From positions 124,001 to 188,000 of the forward strand of contig NZ_BBRH01000012.1 in the NCBI RefSeq assembly GCF_002090055.1: DNA of 64,000 bases, in the 5' to 3' direction. Made by a program: the position numbers and the translations under genes. This DNA comes from Demequina sp. NBRC 110051. Its GTDB lineage: Bacteria; Actinomycetota; Actinomycetes; Actinomycetales; Demequinaceae. The notes beneath the pieces are model-generated. The model saw nothing but the letters and a program-made list of their open reading frames with translations, was not told the origin of the DNA and ran no database searches. Below are positions 51,746 through 61,481 of this stretch, piece by piece. Each line of letters begins with the position of its first letter. Within the stretch, counting starts at the first letter, position 1.

Positions 51746-52588
51746 TCAGTCCGAGGACCGGTACGCGCCGGTGTTGGACCAGTACGTGGACTCGTAGACG
51801 CCGAGGTCGTCGGTGCCGGGCACGTACTCCCAGTGCCAGGGCTCCCACTTGCGCGACTTCGCCCACGACGGGTTCTCCCACCCCCACACGGGGCCGTTGG
51901 CCTCGAGCCAGCGCTTGGTCGCGCCGGTGTCGTCGGAGCCGCACAGATCGATCGCGAGGCCCCAACCGTGCACCGAGGTGCCGGGGGTGGCAGCGAGGTA
52001 GCCCTGGCTGCGCTTGGTCGCATACTGGCTCGCGAGCGTGCGGTAGCCGTTACCCACGCACAGGTCGCGACCGAACACCGCCTTGAACTGAACATTGAGC
52101 TCCGCGAGCGCCACCGCGGCGTCGTTGCGCACCACCTCGCCGTTCCACAGCGTGCACAGCGAGGATTCGGTGAGCTTGCCGTTGTAACCGGCCCAGCCCT
52201 TCGAGGGGTCGCAGTTGGGAAGGCTCGTCGAGACGATGTATTCGGCCGATGCCGCAAGCGCCGTCGCGGACTCGTCGATGCCGGGCAGCGGCAGGTCCGA
52301 GGACTCCAGCGCGGCGCCTCCCGTGAGGAGGGCCGAGGCCGCCGAGGTCGCGGGGACGGTCGAGGTCGCGAGCTCCTGAGCGGCCTCGTTCGCCTCGGCG
52401 CCCGGCGTCAGCGTGCCGACCATGGGGTAGACCACCATCGCGACGGCAAATCCCGCGAGGACACCGGAGCGCGTCAGCAGCTTGCGACGACGGTGAGTGG
52501 TGCGGACCTGGAGCTCTTGAGTCTCCTGGAGGCGTCGCAGGCGACGCGAGCGGGGGTGCGCGCTTGCGCCATCCTCACGCTTGCTCAC
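51746..52588 (-). CDS. VanY/D-alanyl-D-alanine carboxypeptidase-like protein
   Basis: 280 residues. Basic N-terminus, then one membrane helix GVLAGFAVAMVVYPMVG (about 42-60) anchoring an outside domain. The LAS-type zinc site is clear: GTSVHGWGLAID (SxHxxGxxxD) near residue 208 and WEPWHWEY near 250. It trims D-Ala from peptidoglycan peptides. I choose the GTG at 52588, preceded by GGAGG, over the GTG four codons upstream. A Thr/Ser/Ala-rich linker of about 60 residues precedes the catalytic domain. A promoter with -10 TACAAT lies about 65 bp upstream. Confidence 0.88.
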   Translation of the reverse strand: MSKREDGASAHPRSRRLRRLQETQELQVRTTHRRRKLLTRSGVLAGFAVAMVVYPMVGTLTPGAEANEAAQELATSTVPATSAASALLTGGAALESSDLPLPGIDESATALAASAEYIVSTSLPNCDPSKGWAGYNGKLTESSLCTLWNGEVVRNDAAVALAELNVQFKAVFGRDLCVGNGYRTLASQYATKRSQGYLAATPGTSVHGWGLAIDLCGSDDTGATKRWLEANGPVWGWENPSWAKSRKWEPWHWEYVPGTDDLGVYESTYWSNTGAYRSSD

Positions 52589-52652
52589 ACAAGCCTCCAC
52601 ACAGATCGATTGCCATCGTCACCCGGCCACCCCCCTGGCCAAGATTCCGTCG

Positions 52653-52658
52653 ATTGTA
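52653..52658 (-). promoter_or_regulatory. -10 box upstream of the carboxypeptidase gene
   Basis: TACAAT on the minus strand, within GTTACCATTTGGTTACAAT. It would give an untranslated leader of about 58 nt. The GTTACC/GGTTAC words just before it may be a regulator site. I looked for a cyclic-di-AMP riboswitch in the leader and did not see one. Confidence 0.4.
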
Positions 52659-52773
52659 ACCAAATGGTAACGGTGGACGCCACCCTCGGTCCCAGGTGTC
52701 ATCGTCACCGGCGACCCAACGCTTGAGCCTAAGCGCGGGTTCCAGGCGCTGCCAAGGGGTTGTGAAGAACGCC

Positions 52774-53808
52774 TCAGACCTCGCGAGACATCGCGTCGCG
52801 GACCTCGCCCACCAGCTCCTCGATGATGTCCTCGAGATAGACCAGCCCCACGGGCTCGTCGTCGCGCAACACCTGCGCGAGGTGGGCGGCGGAGCCACGC
52901 ATCAGGGCCAGGACGGACTCCACGCCCGCCTCGGCATCCACGTGCGGCAACGCGCGCACGCGCCACTCCTGGATCGGTTCTTCGCGCTCACCCGGGCGCG
53001 CATAGAGCGTGTCCTTGATATGCAAATAGCCCACGTACCGACCCGAGTCGTCGTGCACCGGCAGGCGCGAATACCCGGTCTGGGCGACCACGCCCTCGAA
53101 CACGTCGACGCTCACGCCTGCTGGGACCCCGGTGACGGACTCGAGCGGGACCATCACGTCACCGGCGGTGCGGTCGGAGAATTCGATGGCGCCGGACAGG
53201 AGGCCCTCGGCGTCCTGGAGCGTGCCTTCCTCGCTCGAGCGCTCCACGATCGAGTGCACCTCGTCCGCCGTGAACGCGCTCGTCACCTCGTCGCGCGGCT
53301 CGATACCGACCAGCCGCAGCACACCGTTGGCGAACCAGTTGAGCGCGGCGATGATGGGGCCCAGCACCCGCGCGATCCACACCAGGGGCGGGCCGAACAG
53401 CAGCGCCGCGCGCTCGGGGTTGGACACGGCCGAGTTCTTCGGCACCATCTCCCCCACCACCACGTGCAGCCCCACCACGATCACCAGCGCGATGATGACG
53501 GCGACCACGTGGGAGGCCTCCGACGGGATCCCCAGCCAGTGCAGCGGCCCCTCGAGCGCGTGGGCCACCGCCGGCTCGGCCACCACACCGAGCGACACCG
53601 AGCACACGGTAACGCCCAGCTGCGCCGTGGCGAGCATGAGCGAGACGTTCTCGAGCGCCCACAGCACCGTGCGCGCGGCCCGCGATCCTTCCTCTGCGAG
53701 CGGCTCGATCGAGCTACGCCGCGCCGTGATGACCGCGAACTCGGCACCCACGAAGAAGGCGTTGGCGAGCAACAGGCCGGCCACCAACAGGATCATCTGG
53801 ATGCTCAT
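52774..53808 (-). CDS. CNNM/CBS-domain membrane protein (CorC/HlyC family), second copy
   Basis: 344 residues: N-terminal CNNM (DUF21) domain of about four membrane helices (LANAFFVGAEFAVITARRSS, then VVGEMVPKNSA near 122) followed by two CBS domains (about 205-335; MVPLESVTGVPAG, YLHIKDTLYA, VGLVYLEDIIEELVGEVRD). No C-terminal transporter-associated domain, unlike its neighbour. The family is tied to magnesium/cobalt efflux and membrane-protein quality control. It overlaps the related upstream gene by ATGA, so the two are co-translated and may form a hetero-oligomer. Confidence 0.92.
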   Translation of the reverse strand: MSIQMILLVAGLLLANAFFVGAEFAVITARRSSIEPLAEEGSRAARTVLWALENVSLMLATAQLGVTVCSVSLGVVAEPAVAHALEGPLHWLGIPSEASHVVAVIIALVIVVGLHVVVGEMVPKNSAVSNPERAALLFGPPLVWIARVLGPIIAALNWFANGVLRLVGIEPRDEVTSAFTADEVHSIVERSSEEGTLQDAEGLLSGAIEFSDRTAGDVMVPLESVTGVPAGVSVDVFEGVVAQTGYSRLPVHDDSGRYVGYLHIKDTLYARPGEREEPIQEWRVRALPHVDAEAGVESVLALMRGSAAHLAQVLRDDEPVGLVYLEDIIEELVGEVRDAMSREV

Positions 53809-55091
53809 GGCGCCCCCGTGGGACGGACGCGAACCCGGTCGATACGGCGGCCCACCATCCGCTCGACCCTCACCACGGCATCGGCCGTCGTCACCTCATC
53901 GCCCACCTTCGCGACCCTGCCCAGGCTCGCCATCACGAAGCCGCCCAGCGTCTCGTAGGCGGGCGACTCGGGGATGGTGACGCCCACGGCCTCGGCGACC
54001 TCGTCGGGGCGGAGCACGCCGGGCACCACCCAGTCGCCCGAGGGCATGCGATGCGCGGCGCTGCGCCGGCGGTCGTGCTCGTCTGCGACCTCGCCCACGA
54101 GCTCCTCGACCACGTCCTCGAGCGTGACGAGGCCCGCGGTGCCGCCGTATTCGTCCTCGACGATCGCGACCTGGAGGCCGAGGTCGCGCAGCTCGAGGAG
54201 GAGTGGACGCATCTGGAGCGTCTCGGGCACGCGCGGGGCGTCCACCATGAGCTCGCGCACCGGGGTCGTATCGCGATCGTGCGCGGGCACGGCGATCGCG
54301 GCGCGCAGGTGCACCAGGCCGATGACGTCGTCGAGGCCGTCGCCGATCACGGGAAAGCGCGAGTGGCCGCTCGCGCGCGACAGGGCCATCACGTCCGCCG
54401 CGGTGGCGTCGCGTTCCAACACGGCGAGCCGGGTGCGGTCCGTCATCACGTCGATCGCCGTGAGCTGGTCGAGTTCGATGGTGTTCTTCAGCAACAGCGC
54501 CGTGGACGGCGCGAGCGTGCCGGCCTCCGCGGAGCGCCGCACCAGCGCGGCGAGCTCCTGGGGCGAGCGTCCGCCCGAGAGCTCCTCGCGAGGCTCGATG
54601 CCCATGAGCCTCAGGATTCCGTTCGCGGAGCGGTTGAGCAGCGAAATGAGAGGCGACAGCGCCGTCGTGAAGGCCATGAGCCACGGCGCGACCAGCCGTG
54701 CGGTGCGGGTGGGGTCCGCGAGCGCCGCGTTCTTGGGCACCAGCTCGCCGAACACCATCGAAAACGCGTTGACGAGGACAAGCGACACGGCGCCGGCAAT
54801 ACCCGCGACGGCGGCGCGACCCAGCGCGGTGGTCTCGAGGGGGACGCTGAGCAGGGTCACGAGCGCGGGCTGCGCGGTGTAGCCCAGCAGGATGGTGGTG
54901 AGCGTGATGCCCACCTGGGCGCCGGAGAGTTGCGTGGACAGCTTCGCGAGGGCTCGCCGCACGCGGCGGTCCTTGCCCCCGTCCTCGACGTGCGCGGGGT
55001 CGAGCGCCACGAGGGAGAACTCGGCGGACACGAACACGGCGGTCCCGATGGTCAGCAGGACGCCGACGCCCACCAGTAGCCACTCGGTCAT
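53805..55091 (-). CDS. CNNM/CBS-domain membrane protein (CorC/HlyC family), first copy
   Basis: 428 residues: CNNM membrane domain (AVFVSAEFSLVALDPAHVE near residue 18; FGELVPKNAAL near 119), two CBS domains (about 210-330; IGLVHLRAAIAV, EYGGTAGLVTLEDVVEELVG) and a C-terminal CorC_HlyC domain (DWVVPGVLRPDEVAEAVG onward, to about 425). Start ATG at 55091; the open frame to 55811 runs antisense to the ABC gene and is not real. Paralogous to the coupled next gene, a tandem layout common in actinobacteria. Confidence 0.93.
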   Translation of the reverse strand: MTEWLLVGVGVLLTIGTAVFVSAEFSLVALDPAHVEDGGKDRRVRRALAKLSTQLSGAQVGITLTTILLGYTAQPALVTLLSVPLETTALGRAAVAGIAGAVSLVLVNAFSMVFGELVPKNAALADPTRTARLVAPWLMAFTTALSPLISLLNRSANGILRLMGIEPREELSGGRSPQELAALVRRSAEAGTLAPSTALLLKNTIELDQLTAIDVMTDRTRLAVLERDATAADVMALSRASGHSRFPVIGDGLDDVIGLVHLRAAIAVPAHDRDTTPVRELMVDAPRVPETLQMRPLLLELRDLGLQVAIVEDEYGGTAGLVTLEDVVEELVGEVADEHDRRRSAAHRMPSGDWVVPGVLRPDEVAEAVGVTIPESPAYETLGGFVMASLGRVAKVGDEVTTADAVVRVERMVGRRIDRVRVRPTGAP

Positions 55092-55181
55092 CTCAGGCGA
55101 AGACTCTGATCGTCCATAGTCCCGCCAGCATAGCCAGGCGTCGCTAGCATCGGCTGAGACGACCGCGACGAAAGGGAATCC

Positions 55182-56087
55182 GTGCACGCACAGGCCATCG
55201 AGGTCGACGGACTGACCAAGCGCTACGGGGACGTGACGGCCGTCGACGACCTCAGTTTTACGGCTGAGCCGGGTCGCGTCACGGGGTTCCTTGGCCCCAA
55301 CGGCGCGGGCAAGTCGACCACGCTGCGCATCCTCGTGGGGCTCGCGACGGCCACGGAGGGCTCGGCGACGTTCGGCGGCCGCGCCTATCGCGACATCGAG
55401 CGTCCCGCCGGCGTGATCGGCGCGCATTTCGAGGGCGCGTTTCACCCTGGCCGGAGCGCCCGCGACCACCTGCGCGTCTACGCGCCCGTGGTCGGCGTCG
55501 AGGACTCCCGCTGCGACGAGGTCCTGGCGATGGTGGGCATGGCCGATGCCGCACGTCGTCGCGTAGGCGGCTACTCCCTGGGGATGCGTCAGCGCCTGGG
55601 GCTCGCCACGGCGTTGCTCGGCAACCCCCGGGTGCTGGTCCTGGACGAATCCGCCAACGGCCTGGACCCCGCGGGCATCAAGTGGCTGCGCTCGTTTCTG
55701 CGCGCCTTCGCCGACGACGGCGGCACAGTGCTGCTCAGCTCGCACCTGCTGAGCGAGGTCGAGCAGACCGTCGACGATGTGGTGATCATCGCCGAAGGCA
55801 GGCTCCGCCATCAGTCGTCGCTCGACGAGCTACGCGCCATGACGCGTCCTGGCGTGACACTGCGATCGCCCGATGCCGTGGCTCTGGCCGCGTTTGCACG
55901 CTCCCGTTTTGGTCAGGCCGCCACGGTCGAGGCCGCGAACCGGGCGCGGATTGCCGGTGTGACGGCGGCAGAGGTGGGCGCCGCTGCCTTCGCGGACGGG
56001 CTCGAGGTGCACGGGCTGAGCGACGAGGGCGAGAGCCTCGAGGAATTGTTCTTGCGGCTCACGGCCGCGGCGGAGGTGGCCCGATGA
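55182..56087 (+). CDS. ABC transporter ATP-binding protein
   Basis: 301 residues. Walker A GPNGAGKST near residue 41, Q-loop region GAHFEGAFHPGRSARDHL near 86, signature YSLGMRQRLGLA near 132, Walker B VLVLDESANGLDP near 152 (Ser in place of the common Pro after DE), H-loop LLSSHLLSEVEQ near 187, and a C-terminal extension of about 90 residues. This is the DrrA/CcmA-like export subtype. GTG start after AAAGGG. Overlaps the permease gene by ATGA. Cargo unknown. Confidence 0.93.
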   Translation: MHAQAIEVDGLTKRYGDVTAVDDLSFTAEPGRVTGFLGPNGAGKSTTLRILVGLATATEGSATFGGRAYRDIERPAGVIGAHFEGAFHPGRSARDHLRVYAPVVGVEDSRCDEVLAMVGMADAARRRVGGYSLGMRQRLGLATALLGNPRVLVLDESANGLDPAGIKWLRSFLRAFADDGGTVLLSSHLLSEVEQTVDDVVIIAEGRLRHQSSLDELRAMTRPGVTLRSPDAVALAAFARSRFGQAATVEAANRARIAGVTAAEVGAAAFADGLEVHGLSDEGESLEELFLRLTAAAEVAR

Positions 56088-56890
56088 AGGCGGCGCTGAC
56101 CTCGGAGGTCCGCAAGGTCGTCACGACCCGGTTGTGGTGGGTCCTGCTGATCTGCATGGTGGCCGGCTCCGCCTTCATGGCGGGGATCGTCGCGTTCTCG
56201 TTCGCGTTTGCCGATCAGCTGGGCGGGGAGTCGGCCACTCCCCCGGGCATGGACCCGCGGATGATGGCGGCGACCATCTACGGTCTGGCGGTGTCCTTCG
56301 GCTACGTGTTCCCCGCCATCCTCGGAGCCCTCGCCGTCACCGGTGAGGTCCGTCACCGCACCATCGACACCACCGTGCTCGCGGATCCCAGCCGCGGCCG
56401 CATCATCATCGCCAAGCTTGTGGCCGTGCTGCCCGTGGCCGCGCTGTACGGCGTGGCGGGCATGGCAGGCGCGGTCGCGACAGGGGCCGCCGGGCTCGCC
56501 TTGGCCGACAGTCCCACGTATCTCGACGACGCCTCGATGTGGGGCTCGATCGGCATGGGCGCCGTGGCGCTCACCACGTGGGGCCTGGTGGGGGTGGGGC
56601 TCGGCGCCGCCGTGCCGCACCAGGTCGCGGTCATCGTCGCCCTGATCGGCTGGACCCAGCTGGTCGAACCCATCCTGCGGCTGGTGCTGGGGCTCATCGA
56701 GCCGCTGGCTGGCGTCTCCGCCTACCTGCCCGGCGCGGCGGGCGACGCCATGGTGGGCGCATCCTTCTATTCGACAACCGGAGCGGGCGACCTGCTCGCC
56801 CCGTGGGCAGGCTTCGCGGTGCTCCTGGCATATGGCGCACTCGCGGCGATCATCGGGTGGCTGACGACCTTCCGGCGCGACCTCACCTGA
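56084..56890 (+). CDS. ABC transporter permease
   Basis: 268 residues with six predicted membrane segments, ABC-2 type. The cytoplasmic TGEVRHRTIDTTVLADPSRG near residue 88 is the usual coupling region of such permeases (GEFRHRTIxxT-like). ATG at 56084 overlaps the ATPase stop. The pair probably works as a dimeric exporter of a lipid, drug or peptide; nothing in the context fixes the substrate. Confidence 0.9.
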   Translation: MKAALTSEVRKVVTTRLWWVLLICMVAGSAFMAGIVAFSFAFADQLGGESATPPGMDPRMMAATIYGLAVSFGYVFPAILGALAVTGEVRHRTIDTTVLADPSRGRIIIAKLVAVLPVAALYGVAGMAGAVATGAAGLALADSPTYLDDASMWGSIGMGAVALTTWGLVGVGLGAAVPHQVAVIVALIGWTQLVEPILRLVLGLIEPLAGVSAYLPGAAGDAMVGASFYSTTGAGDLLAPWAGFAVLLAYGALAAIIGWLTTFRRDLT

Positions 56891-56994
56891 CGGGCGCGGC
56901 CGGGTGTTGAGCATGGACGCACAGCGACTAGGCTGGGCCACGATCACACTGACGTATCTGACGCTACAGCGCCAAGAAAGCGAGCGGTCCCGCT

Positions 56995-59900
56995 GTGTCT
57001 ACCGACACTTCCTCGCCTGATATCGAACGCACCACCGTCTCCCGGCCCGCCGATGCGCCGTCCGTGGCCTCCCTCGTCGTGGGCTCCGGCGCCACGCAGG
57101 CGAGTCCCAGCGCCGCCCCGCCCAGGCCGTCCGAGGTTCCCTCCGCGGACACCGGCGAGCGCGCGAAGAAGGTCGTGATTGCCCCCGCCGCGACGGATGC
57201 CTCGGCAGCCACGTCGGCGCCGAGTAGCGCCTCCGCGGCAGCTCCGGCATCGGCCCCGGCGGTCTCCTCCGCACCCACTCCTGCCCCCGAACCGGCGACC
57301 CCATCGCCGGAGGCGAGTGGCGCATCGGCCGTGACGCCCGCCGAGCCGGCCACGGCATCGGCCGACAGCGCCGAGCACCCCGCCACGCAGCCCATCGCGA
57401 CCGCCCAGGCGCCCTTCGCTTCCTACCTGCAGCGCGACGACCACCAGCTGCTGAGCGCCAAGGACGTGAAGAGCGGCATCGAGCGCCTGCGCGGACCCGC
57501 GGCGCGCGTGGTGACGAACATGGAGGCCTCGCTCGAGGTTCCGACCGCGACGTCGGTGCGCACCATCCCCGCCAAGCTGCTGATCGACAACCGCATCGTG
57601 ATCAACAACCACCTGTCGCGCACGCGCGGCGGCAAGGTGTCGTTCACGCACCTCATCGGCTACGCGATCGTCGAGGCGTTGTCCGAGCTGCCCGCGATGA
57701 ACGCCGCCTACGTCGAGGACGAGGGCAAGCCCGCGGTGCGCACGCCCGAGCACATCAACTTTGGCCTCGCAATCGACCTGGCCAAGTCCGACGGTTCGCG
57801 CCAGCTGCTGGTGCCGAACGTCAAGGACGCGGACAAGATGAATTTCGCGACGTTCTTCGCGGGCTACGAGGACGTCGTCAAGCGCGCGCGTGCCGGGACG
57901 CTGCAGGCGACCGACTTCCAGGGCACCACCATCACGCTGACCAACCCCGGCACCATCGGCACGGTGCACTCCGTGCCGCGCCTCATGGGTGGCCAGGGCA
58001 CCATCATCGGCGTGGGCGCGATGGACTACCCCGCGGAGTTCCAGGGCGCCTCGATCGACACCGTGACCCGCCTGGGCGTGTCCAAGGTGATGACGCTCAC
58101 CTCGACGTACGACCACCGCGTGATCCAGGGCGCACAGTCGGGCGAGTTCCTCGCGCTCGTGCACAAGAAGCTGCTAGGTCTCGACGGGTTCTTCGACCGC
58201 GTCTTCACGGCGCTGCGCGTGCCCTACGAGCCCGTGCGCTGGATCCAGGACGCCGCGACCAACGAGACGGCCGAGGCCGCCAAGCCCGCGCGCATCGCCG
58301 AGCTCATCCACGCGTACCGCTCGCGCGGCCACCTCATGGCCGACGTCGACCCGCTGTCGACTCGTATCCGCAAGCACCCCGACCTCGACGTGCAGACCCA
58401 CGGCCTCACGCTGTGGGACCTTGACCGCGTCTACGCGACGGGCGACTTTGGCGGCAAGGACCGCTGGAAGATGCGCGACGTGCTGGGCCTGCTGCGCGAC
58501 GCGTACTGCCGCACCATCGGCATCGAGTACATGCACATCGCCGACCGCACGCAGCGCCAGTGGCTGCAGGAGCGGCTCGAGGTGGGCTACACGAAGCCCG
58601 CCCCCGAGGAGCACCTGCGCATCCTCCGCCGCCTCAACGCCGCCGAGGCCTTCGAGGCATTCCTGCAGACCAAGTACGTGGGCCAGAAGCGCTTCTCGCT
58701 CGAGGGCGGCGAATCGCTGATCCCGCTGCTGGACGCCGTAATGTCCTCGGCCGCCGAGGCCGGCATCCAGGAGGTCTGCATCGGCATGGCCCACCGCGGC
58801 CGCCTCAACGTGCTCGCGAACCTCGCCGGCAAGTCCTACTCGCAGATCTTCTCCGAGTTCGACGGCACAGCGGTGCCCGGCTCGGTGCAGGGCTCCGGTG
58901 ACGTGAAATACCACCTGGGTACCGAGGGCACCTTCACCGCCGAGACCGGCGCGACCACCAACGTGTACCTCGCCGCGAACCCCTCGCACCTGGAGGCCGT
59001 CAACCCCGTTCTCGAGGGCATCGTGCGCGCCAAGCTGGACCAGCTGGGCGCCGACCCTGCGACCGAGGGCTTCCCTGTCCTGCCCGTGCTGGTGCACGGC
59101 GACGCGGCCTTCGCTGGCCAGGGCGTGGTGATGGAGACGCTGAACCTCGCGGGCCTGCGCGGCTACAAGACCGGCGGCACCGTCCACGTCATCATCAACA
59201 ACCAGGTGGGCTTCACCACGGGACCGGGCGACTCGCGCTCCACGCGCTACTGCACCGACCTCGCCAAGGGCTACCAGATCCCCATCCTGCACGTGAATGG
59301 CGACGACCCGGAGGCCGTGGTGCGTGCCGCGCGCCTCGCATTCGAGTACCGCGAGGCCTTTGGTCGCGACGTCATCATCGACATGGTCTGCTACCGCAGG
59401 CGCGGCCACAACGAGGGCGACGACCCGTCGATGACGCAGCCGCGCATGTACGACCTCATCGAGGGCAAGCGTTCCGTGCGCCACCTCTACACGGAGTCGC
59501 TCATCCGTCGCGGTGACATCACCGAGGAGGAGGCCGAGGCGGTCTCGCAGGACTACCTCGCTCAGCTCGAGCGGGTGTTCCTCGAGACCCGCGAGGGCTT
59601 CTCCGGCACCGACACCGAGTCCATCTCGGGGCTTGAGCTGCCGTCCTCGCAGTCGTCCGATGCCGGCGTCATGGTCGGCTGGCAGACGGCCGTCTCGCAG
59701 GGACAGGTCGAGCGCATCGGCCGTGCCCACACGCGCCCGCCCGAGGGCTTCGCCGTCCACCCCAAGCTCGCCAAGCTGCTCGAACGCCGCGAGGCGATGA
59801 GCCGCGAGGGTGGCATCGACTGGGGCTATGGCGAGATCCTCGCCTTCGGCTCGCTCCTGCAGGAGGGTGTCCCCGTGCGCCTGGCCGGCCAGGACGCACG

Positions 59901-60828
59901 CCGCGGCACGTTTGTGCAGCGTCACGCCGTGTTCCACGACCGTGCCACGGGCGCCGAGTGGACCCCGCTGCAGTACCTCGCCTCCGACCAGGCGCGCCTG
60001 CACATCTACGACTCGTCGCTGTCCGAGTACGCGTGCCTGGGCTTCGAGTACGGCTACTCGGTGGAGCGTCCCGACGCCCTCACCCTGTGGGAGGCGCAGT
60101 TCGGCGACTTCGTCAACGGCGCACAGACCATCATCGACGAGTTCATCTCGTCGGCCGAGCAGAAGTGGGGACAGTCGTCCTCCGTGGTGCTGCTCCTGCC
60201 CCACGGCTACGAGGGCCAGGGTCCGGACCACTCGTCCGCACGCCCCGAGCGCTTCCTCCAGCTGTGTGCCGAGGACAACATGATCGCGGCGATGCCGTCG
60301 ACCCCGGCGTCCTACTTCCACCTGCTGCGTCGCCAGGCCTACCAGCGCCCGCGCCGCCCGCTCGTGGTGTTCACGCCCAAGTCCATGCTGCGCCTGCGTG
60401 CCGCACAGTCCGACGTCGAGGACTTCACGACCGGCACCTTCCAGCCGATCATCGGTGACACCGTCGACCCTGCCGGCGTGACCCGCGTGCTGCTGTGTGC
60501 GGGCAAGGTCTACTACGACCTGGCCTCCAAGCGCGAAAAGGACGGCGACACGTCGACGGCCATCCTGCGCCTGGAGCAGCTGTACCCGCTGGACCACGAC
60601 GCGATCCAGGCGGCCCTCGCCCCCTACGGCGACGCCGAGATCGTCTGGGTCCAGGAGGAGCCGCGCAATCAGGGCGCATGGACCTACCTCGCGCACGCGC
60701 TGCCGCACGTCATCGGCCGCGAGGTGCGGGGCGTCACGCGTCACGCGTCTGCCTCCCCCGCCTCTGGCCTCAGTTCGCGCCACCAGGCCGAGCAGGCCGA
60801 TGTCGTGGAGAGGGCCTTCGCGCGATGA
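56995..60828 (+). CDS. kgd: Multifunctional 2-oxoglutarate decarboxylase/dehydrogenase E1-E2 fusion
   Basis: 1277 residues; actinobacterial OdhA/Kgd, which decarboxylates 2-oxoglutarate with ThDP and carries an E2-type succinyltransferase domain, completing the TCA cycle. Residues 1-140 are an Ala/Pro/Ser/Thr-rich disordered leader. E2 domain about 150-410 ([25 protein letters not shown], catalytic His in [10 protein letters not shown] near 371). E1 domain from about 425: [15 protein letters not shown] near 597, ThDP motif GDAAFAGQG...[16 protein letters not shown] near 702-744, [15 protein letters not shown] near 804. GTG start. The conserved N-terminal helix of OdhA/Kgd proteins (EWLVxEMYxxF-like) is not visible. 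Coupled to the next gene by ATGA. Confidence 0.95.
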   Translation: MSTDTSSPDIERTTVSRPADAPSVASLVVGSGATQASPSAAPPRPSEVPSADTGERAKKVVIAPAATDASAATSAPSSASAAAPASAPAVSSAPTPAPEPATPSPEASGASAVTPAEPATASADSAEHPATQPIATAQAPFASYLQRDDHQLLSAKDVKSGIERLRGPAARVVTNMEASLEVPTATSVRTIPAKLLIDNRIVINNHLSRTRGGKVSFTHLIGYAIVEALSELPAMNAAYVEDEGKPAVRTPEHINFGLAIDLAKSDGSRQLLVPNVKDADKMNFATFFAGYEDVVKRARAGTLQATDFQGTTITLTNPGTIGTVHSVPRLMGGQGTIIGVGAMDYPAEFQGASIDTVTRLGVSKVMTLTSTYDHRVIQGAQSGEFLALVHKKLLGLDGFFDRVFTALRVPYEPVRWIQDAATNETAEAAKPARIAELIHAYRSRGHLMADVDPLSTRIRKHPDLDVQTHGLTLWDLDRVYATGDFGGKDRWKMRDVLGLLRDAYCRTIGIEYMHIADRTQRQWLQERLEVGYTKPAPEEHLRILRRLNAAEAFEAFLQTKYVGQKRFSLEGGESLIPLLDAVMSSAAEAGIQEVCIGMAHRGRLNVLANLAGKSYSQIFSEFDGTAVPGSVQGSGDVKYHLGTEGTFTAETGATTNVYLAANPSHLEAVNPVLEGIVRAKLDQLGADPATEGFPVLPVLVHGDAAFAGQGVVMETLNLAGLRGYKTGGTVHVIINNQVGFTTGPGDSRSTRYCTDLAKGYQIPILHVNGDDPEAVVRAARLAFEYREAFGRDVIIDMVCYRRRGHNEGDDPSMTQPRMYDLIEGKRSVRHLYTESLIRRGDITEEEAEAVSQDYLAQLERVFLETREGFSGTDTESISGLELPSSQSSDAGVMVGWQTAVSQGQVERIGRAHTRPPEGFAVHPKLAKLLERREAMSREGGIDWGYGEILAFGSLLQEGVPVRLAGQDARRGTFVQRHAVFHDRATGAEWTPLQYLASDQARLHIYDSSLSEYACLGFEYGYSVERPDALTLWEAQFGDFVNGAQTIIDEFISSAEQKWGQSSSVVLLLPHGYEGQGPDHSSARPERFLQLCAEDNMIAAMPSTPASYFHLLRRQAYQRPRRPLVVFTPKSMLRLRAAQSDVEDFTTGTFQPIIGDTVDPAGVTRVLLCAGKVYYDLASKREKDGDTSTAILRLEQLYPLDHDAIQAALAPYGDAEIVWVQEEPRNQGAWTYLAHALPHVIGREVRGVTRHASASPASGLSSRHQAEQADVVERAFAR

Positions 60829-61433
60829 GAAACGTGTTCTTCGTGGGCGACGAGCTGGTCGCGGGTCAGGGCGACCCCAAGGCCCTGGGCTGGACGGGCC
60901 GCGTCGCGGCACGCACGGCCCCGCTCGCGGCGGACCTGCGCTTCCACACCCTCGCCGTCCCCGGCGAGACCACGGCCGAGCTCTCCGGCCGCTGGGACGA
61001 GGAGGCGCTGCGCCGGGTGGGCCACGACGACGCCGCTTCCACGCAGAACTTCGTCATCTTCGCGCTGGGCCGCCACGACGTGTCTCGTGGGGTCTCCCCC
61101 ACCATGACGCGCCTGCATCTGGCCAACACGCTCGACCGCGCCTCCGGGCTGGGCTTTCGCGCGATGATCGCCGGCCCCCCGCCCATCGCGTCCGTCGACA
61201 AGCGCGCGCTCGCCGAGTACGCGGCGCTGACCGAGGAGGCCGCCGCCCGCCGCGACGTGCCCTTCATCGACATGTACGGCCCGCTCGCTCGCCACGAGCA
61301 GTGGGCGACCGACATGGACGCCTCTGGCGGCGAGGTGCCGATGCAGGCCGGCTACGGCCTCATGGCGTGGCTGGTGCTGCACTCGACGTGGCACGGCTGG
61401 CTAGGCGTGGAGCCCGCGCGCTCGGAGGACTGA
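60825..61433 (+). CDS. SGNH/GDSL-fold protein lacking catalytic residues
   Basis: 202 residues. [20 protein letters not shown] at the N-terminus is block I of an SGNH hydrolase in which the nucleophile Ser (GDS) is Glu. The block III-like segment [11 protein letters not shown] near residue 75 has no GxND, and the usual C-terminal DxxH is replaced by [11 protein letters not shown]. So it is probably a non-catalytic relative. Its ATG overlaps the kgd stop, meaning it is translated with 2-oxoglutarate decarboxylase; a binding or regulatory role is possible. Function unknown. Confidence 0.82.
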   Translation: MRNVFFVGDELVAGQGDPKALGWTGRVAARTAPLAADLRFHTLAVPGETTAELSGRWDEEALRRVGHDDAASTQNFVIFALGRHDVSRGVSPTMTRLHLANTLDRASGLGFRAMIAGPPPIASVDKRALAEYAALTEEAAARRDVPFIDMYGPLARHEQWATDMDASGGEVPMQAGYGLMAWLVLHSTWHGWLGVEPARSED

Positions 61434-61481
61434 GCGGCTCGCTCACACTCCCGCGCACCTGCGGTCCCGCGACCCCGCTCC

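Noticed and set aside
52589-52773. Possible cyclic-di-AMP (ydaO) riboswitch upstream of the carboxypeptidase gene
   Set aside because: Such riboswitches occur before cell-wall enzymes in actinobacteria, but the leader after the likely start site is only about 58 nt and lacks the expected conserved blocks.
58174-60912. A 912-codon open frame on the minus strand inside kgd
   Set aside because: Antisense shadow of a clearly conserved gene; no ribosome site and no recognisable domain.
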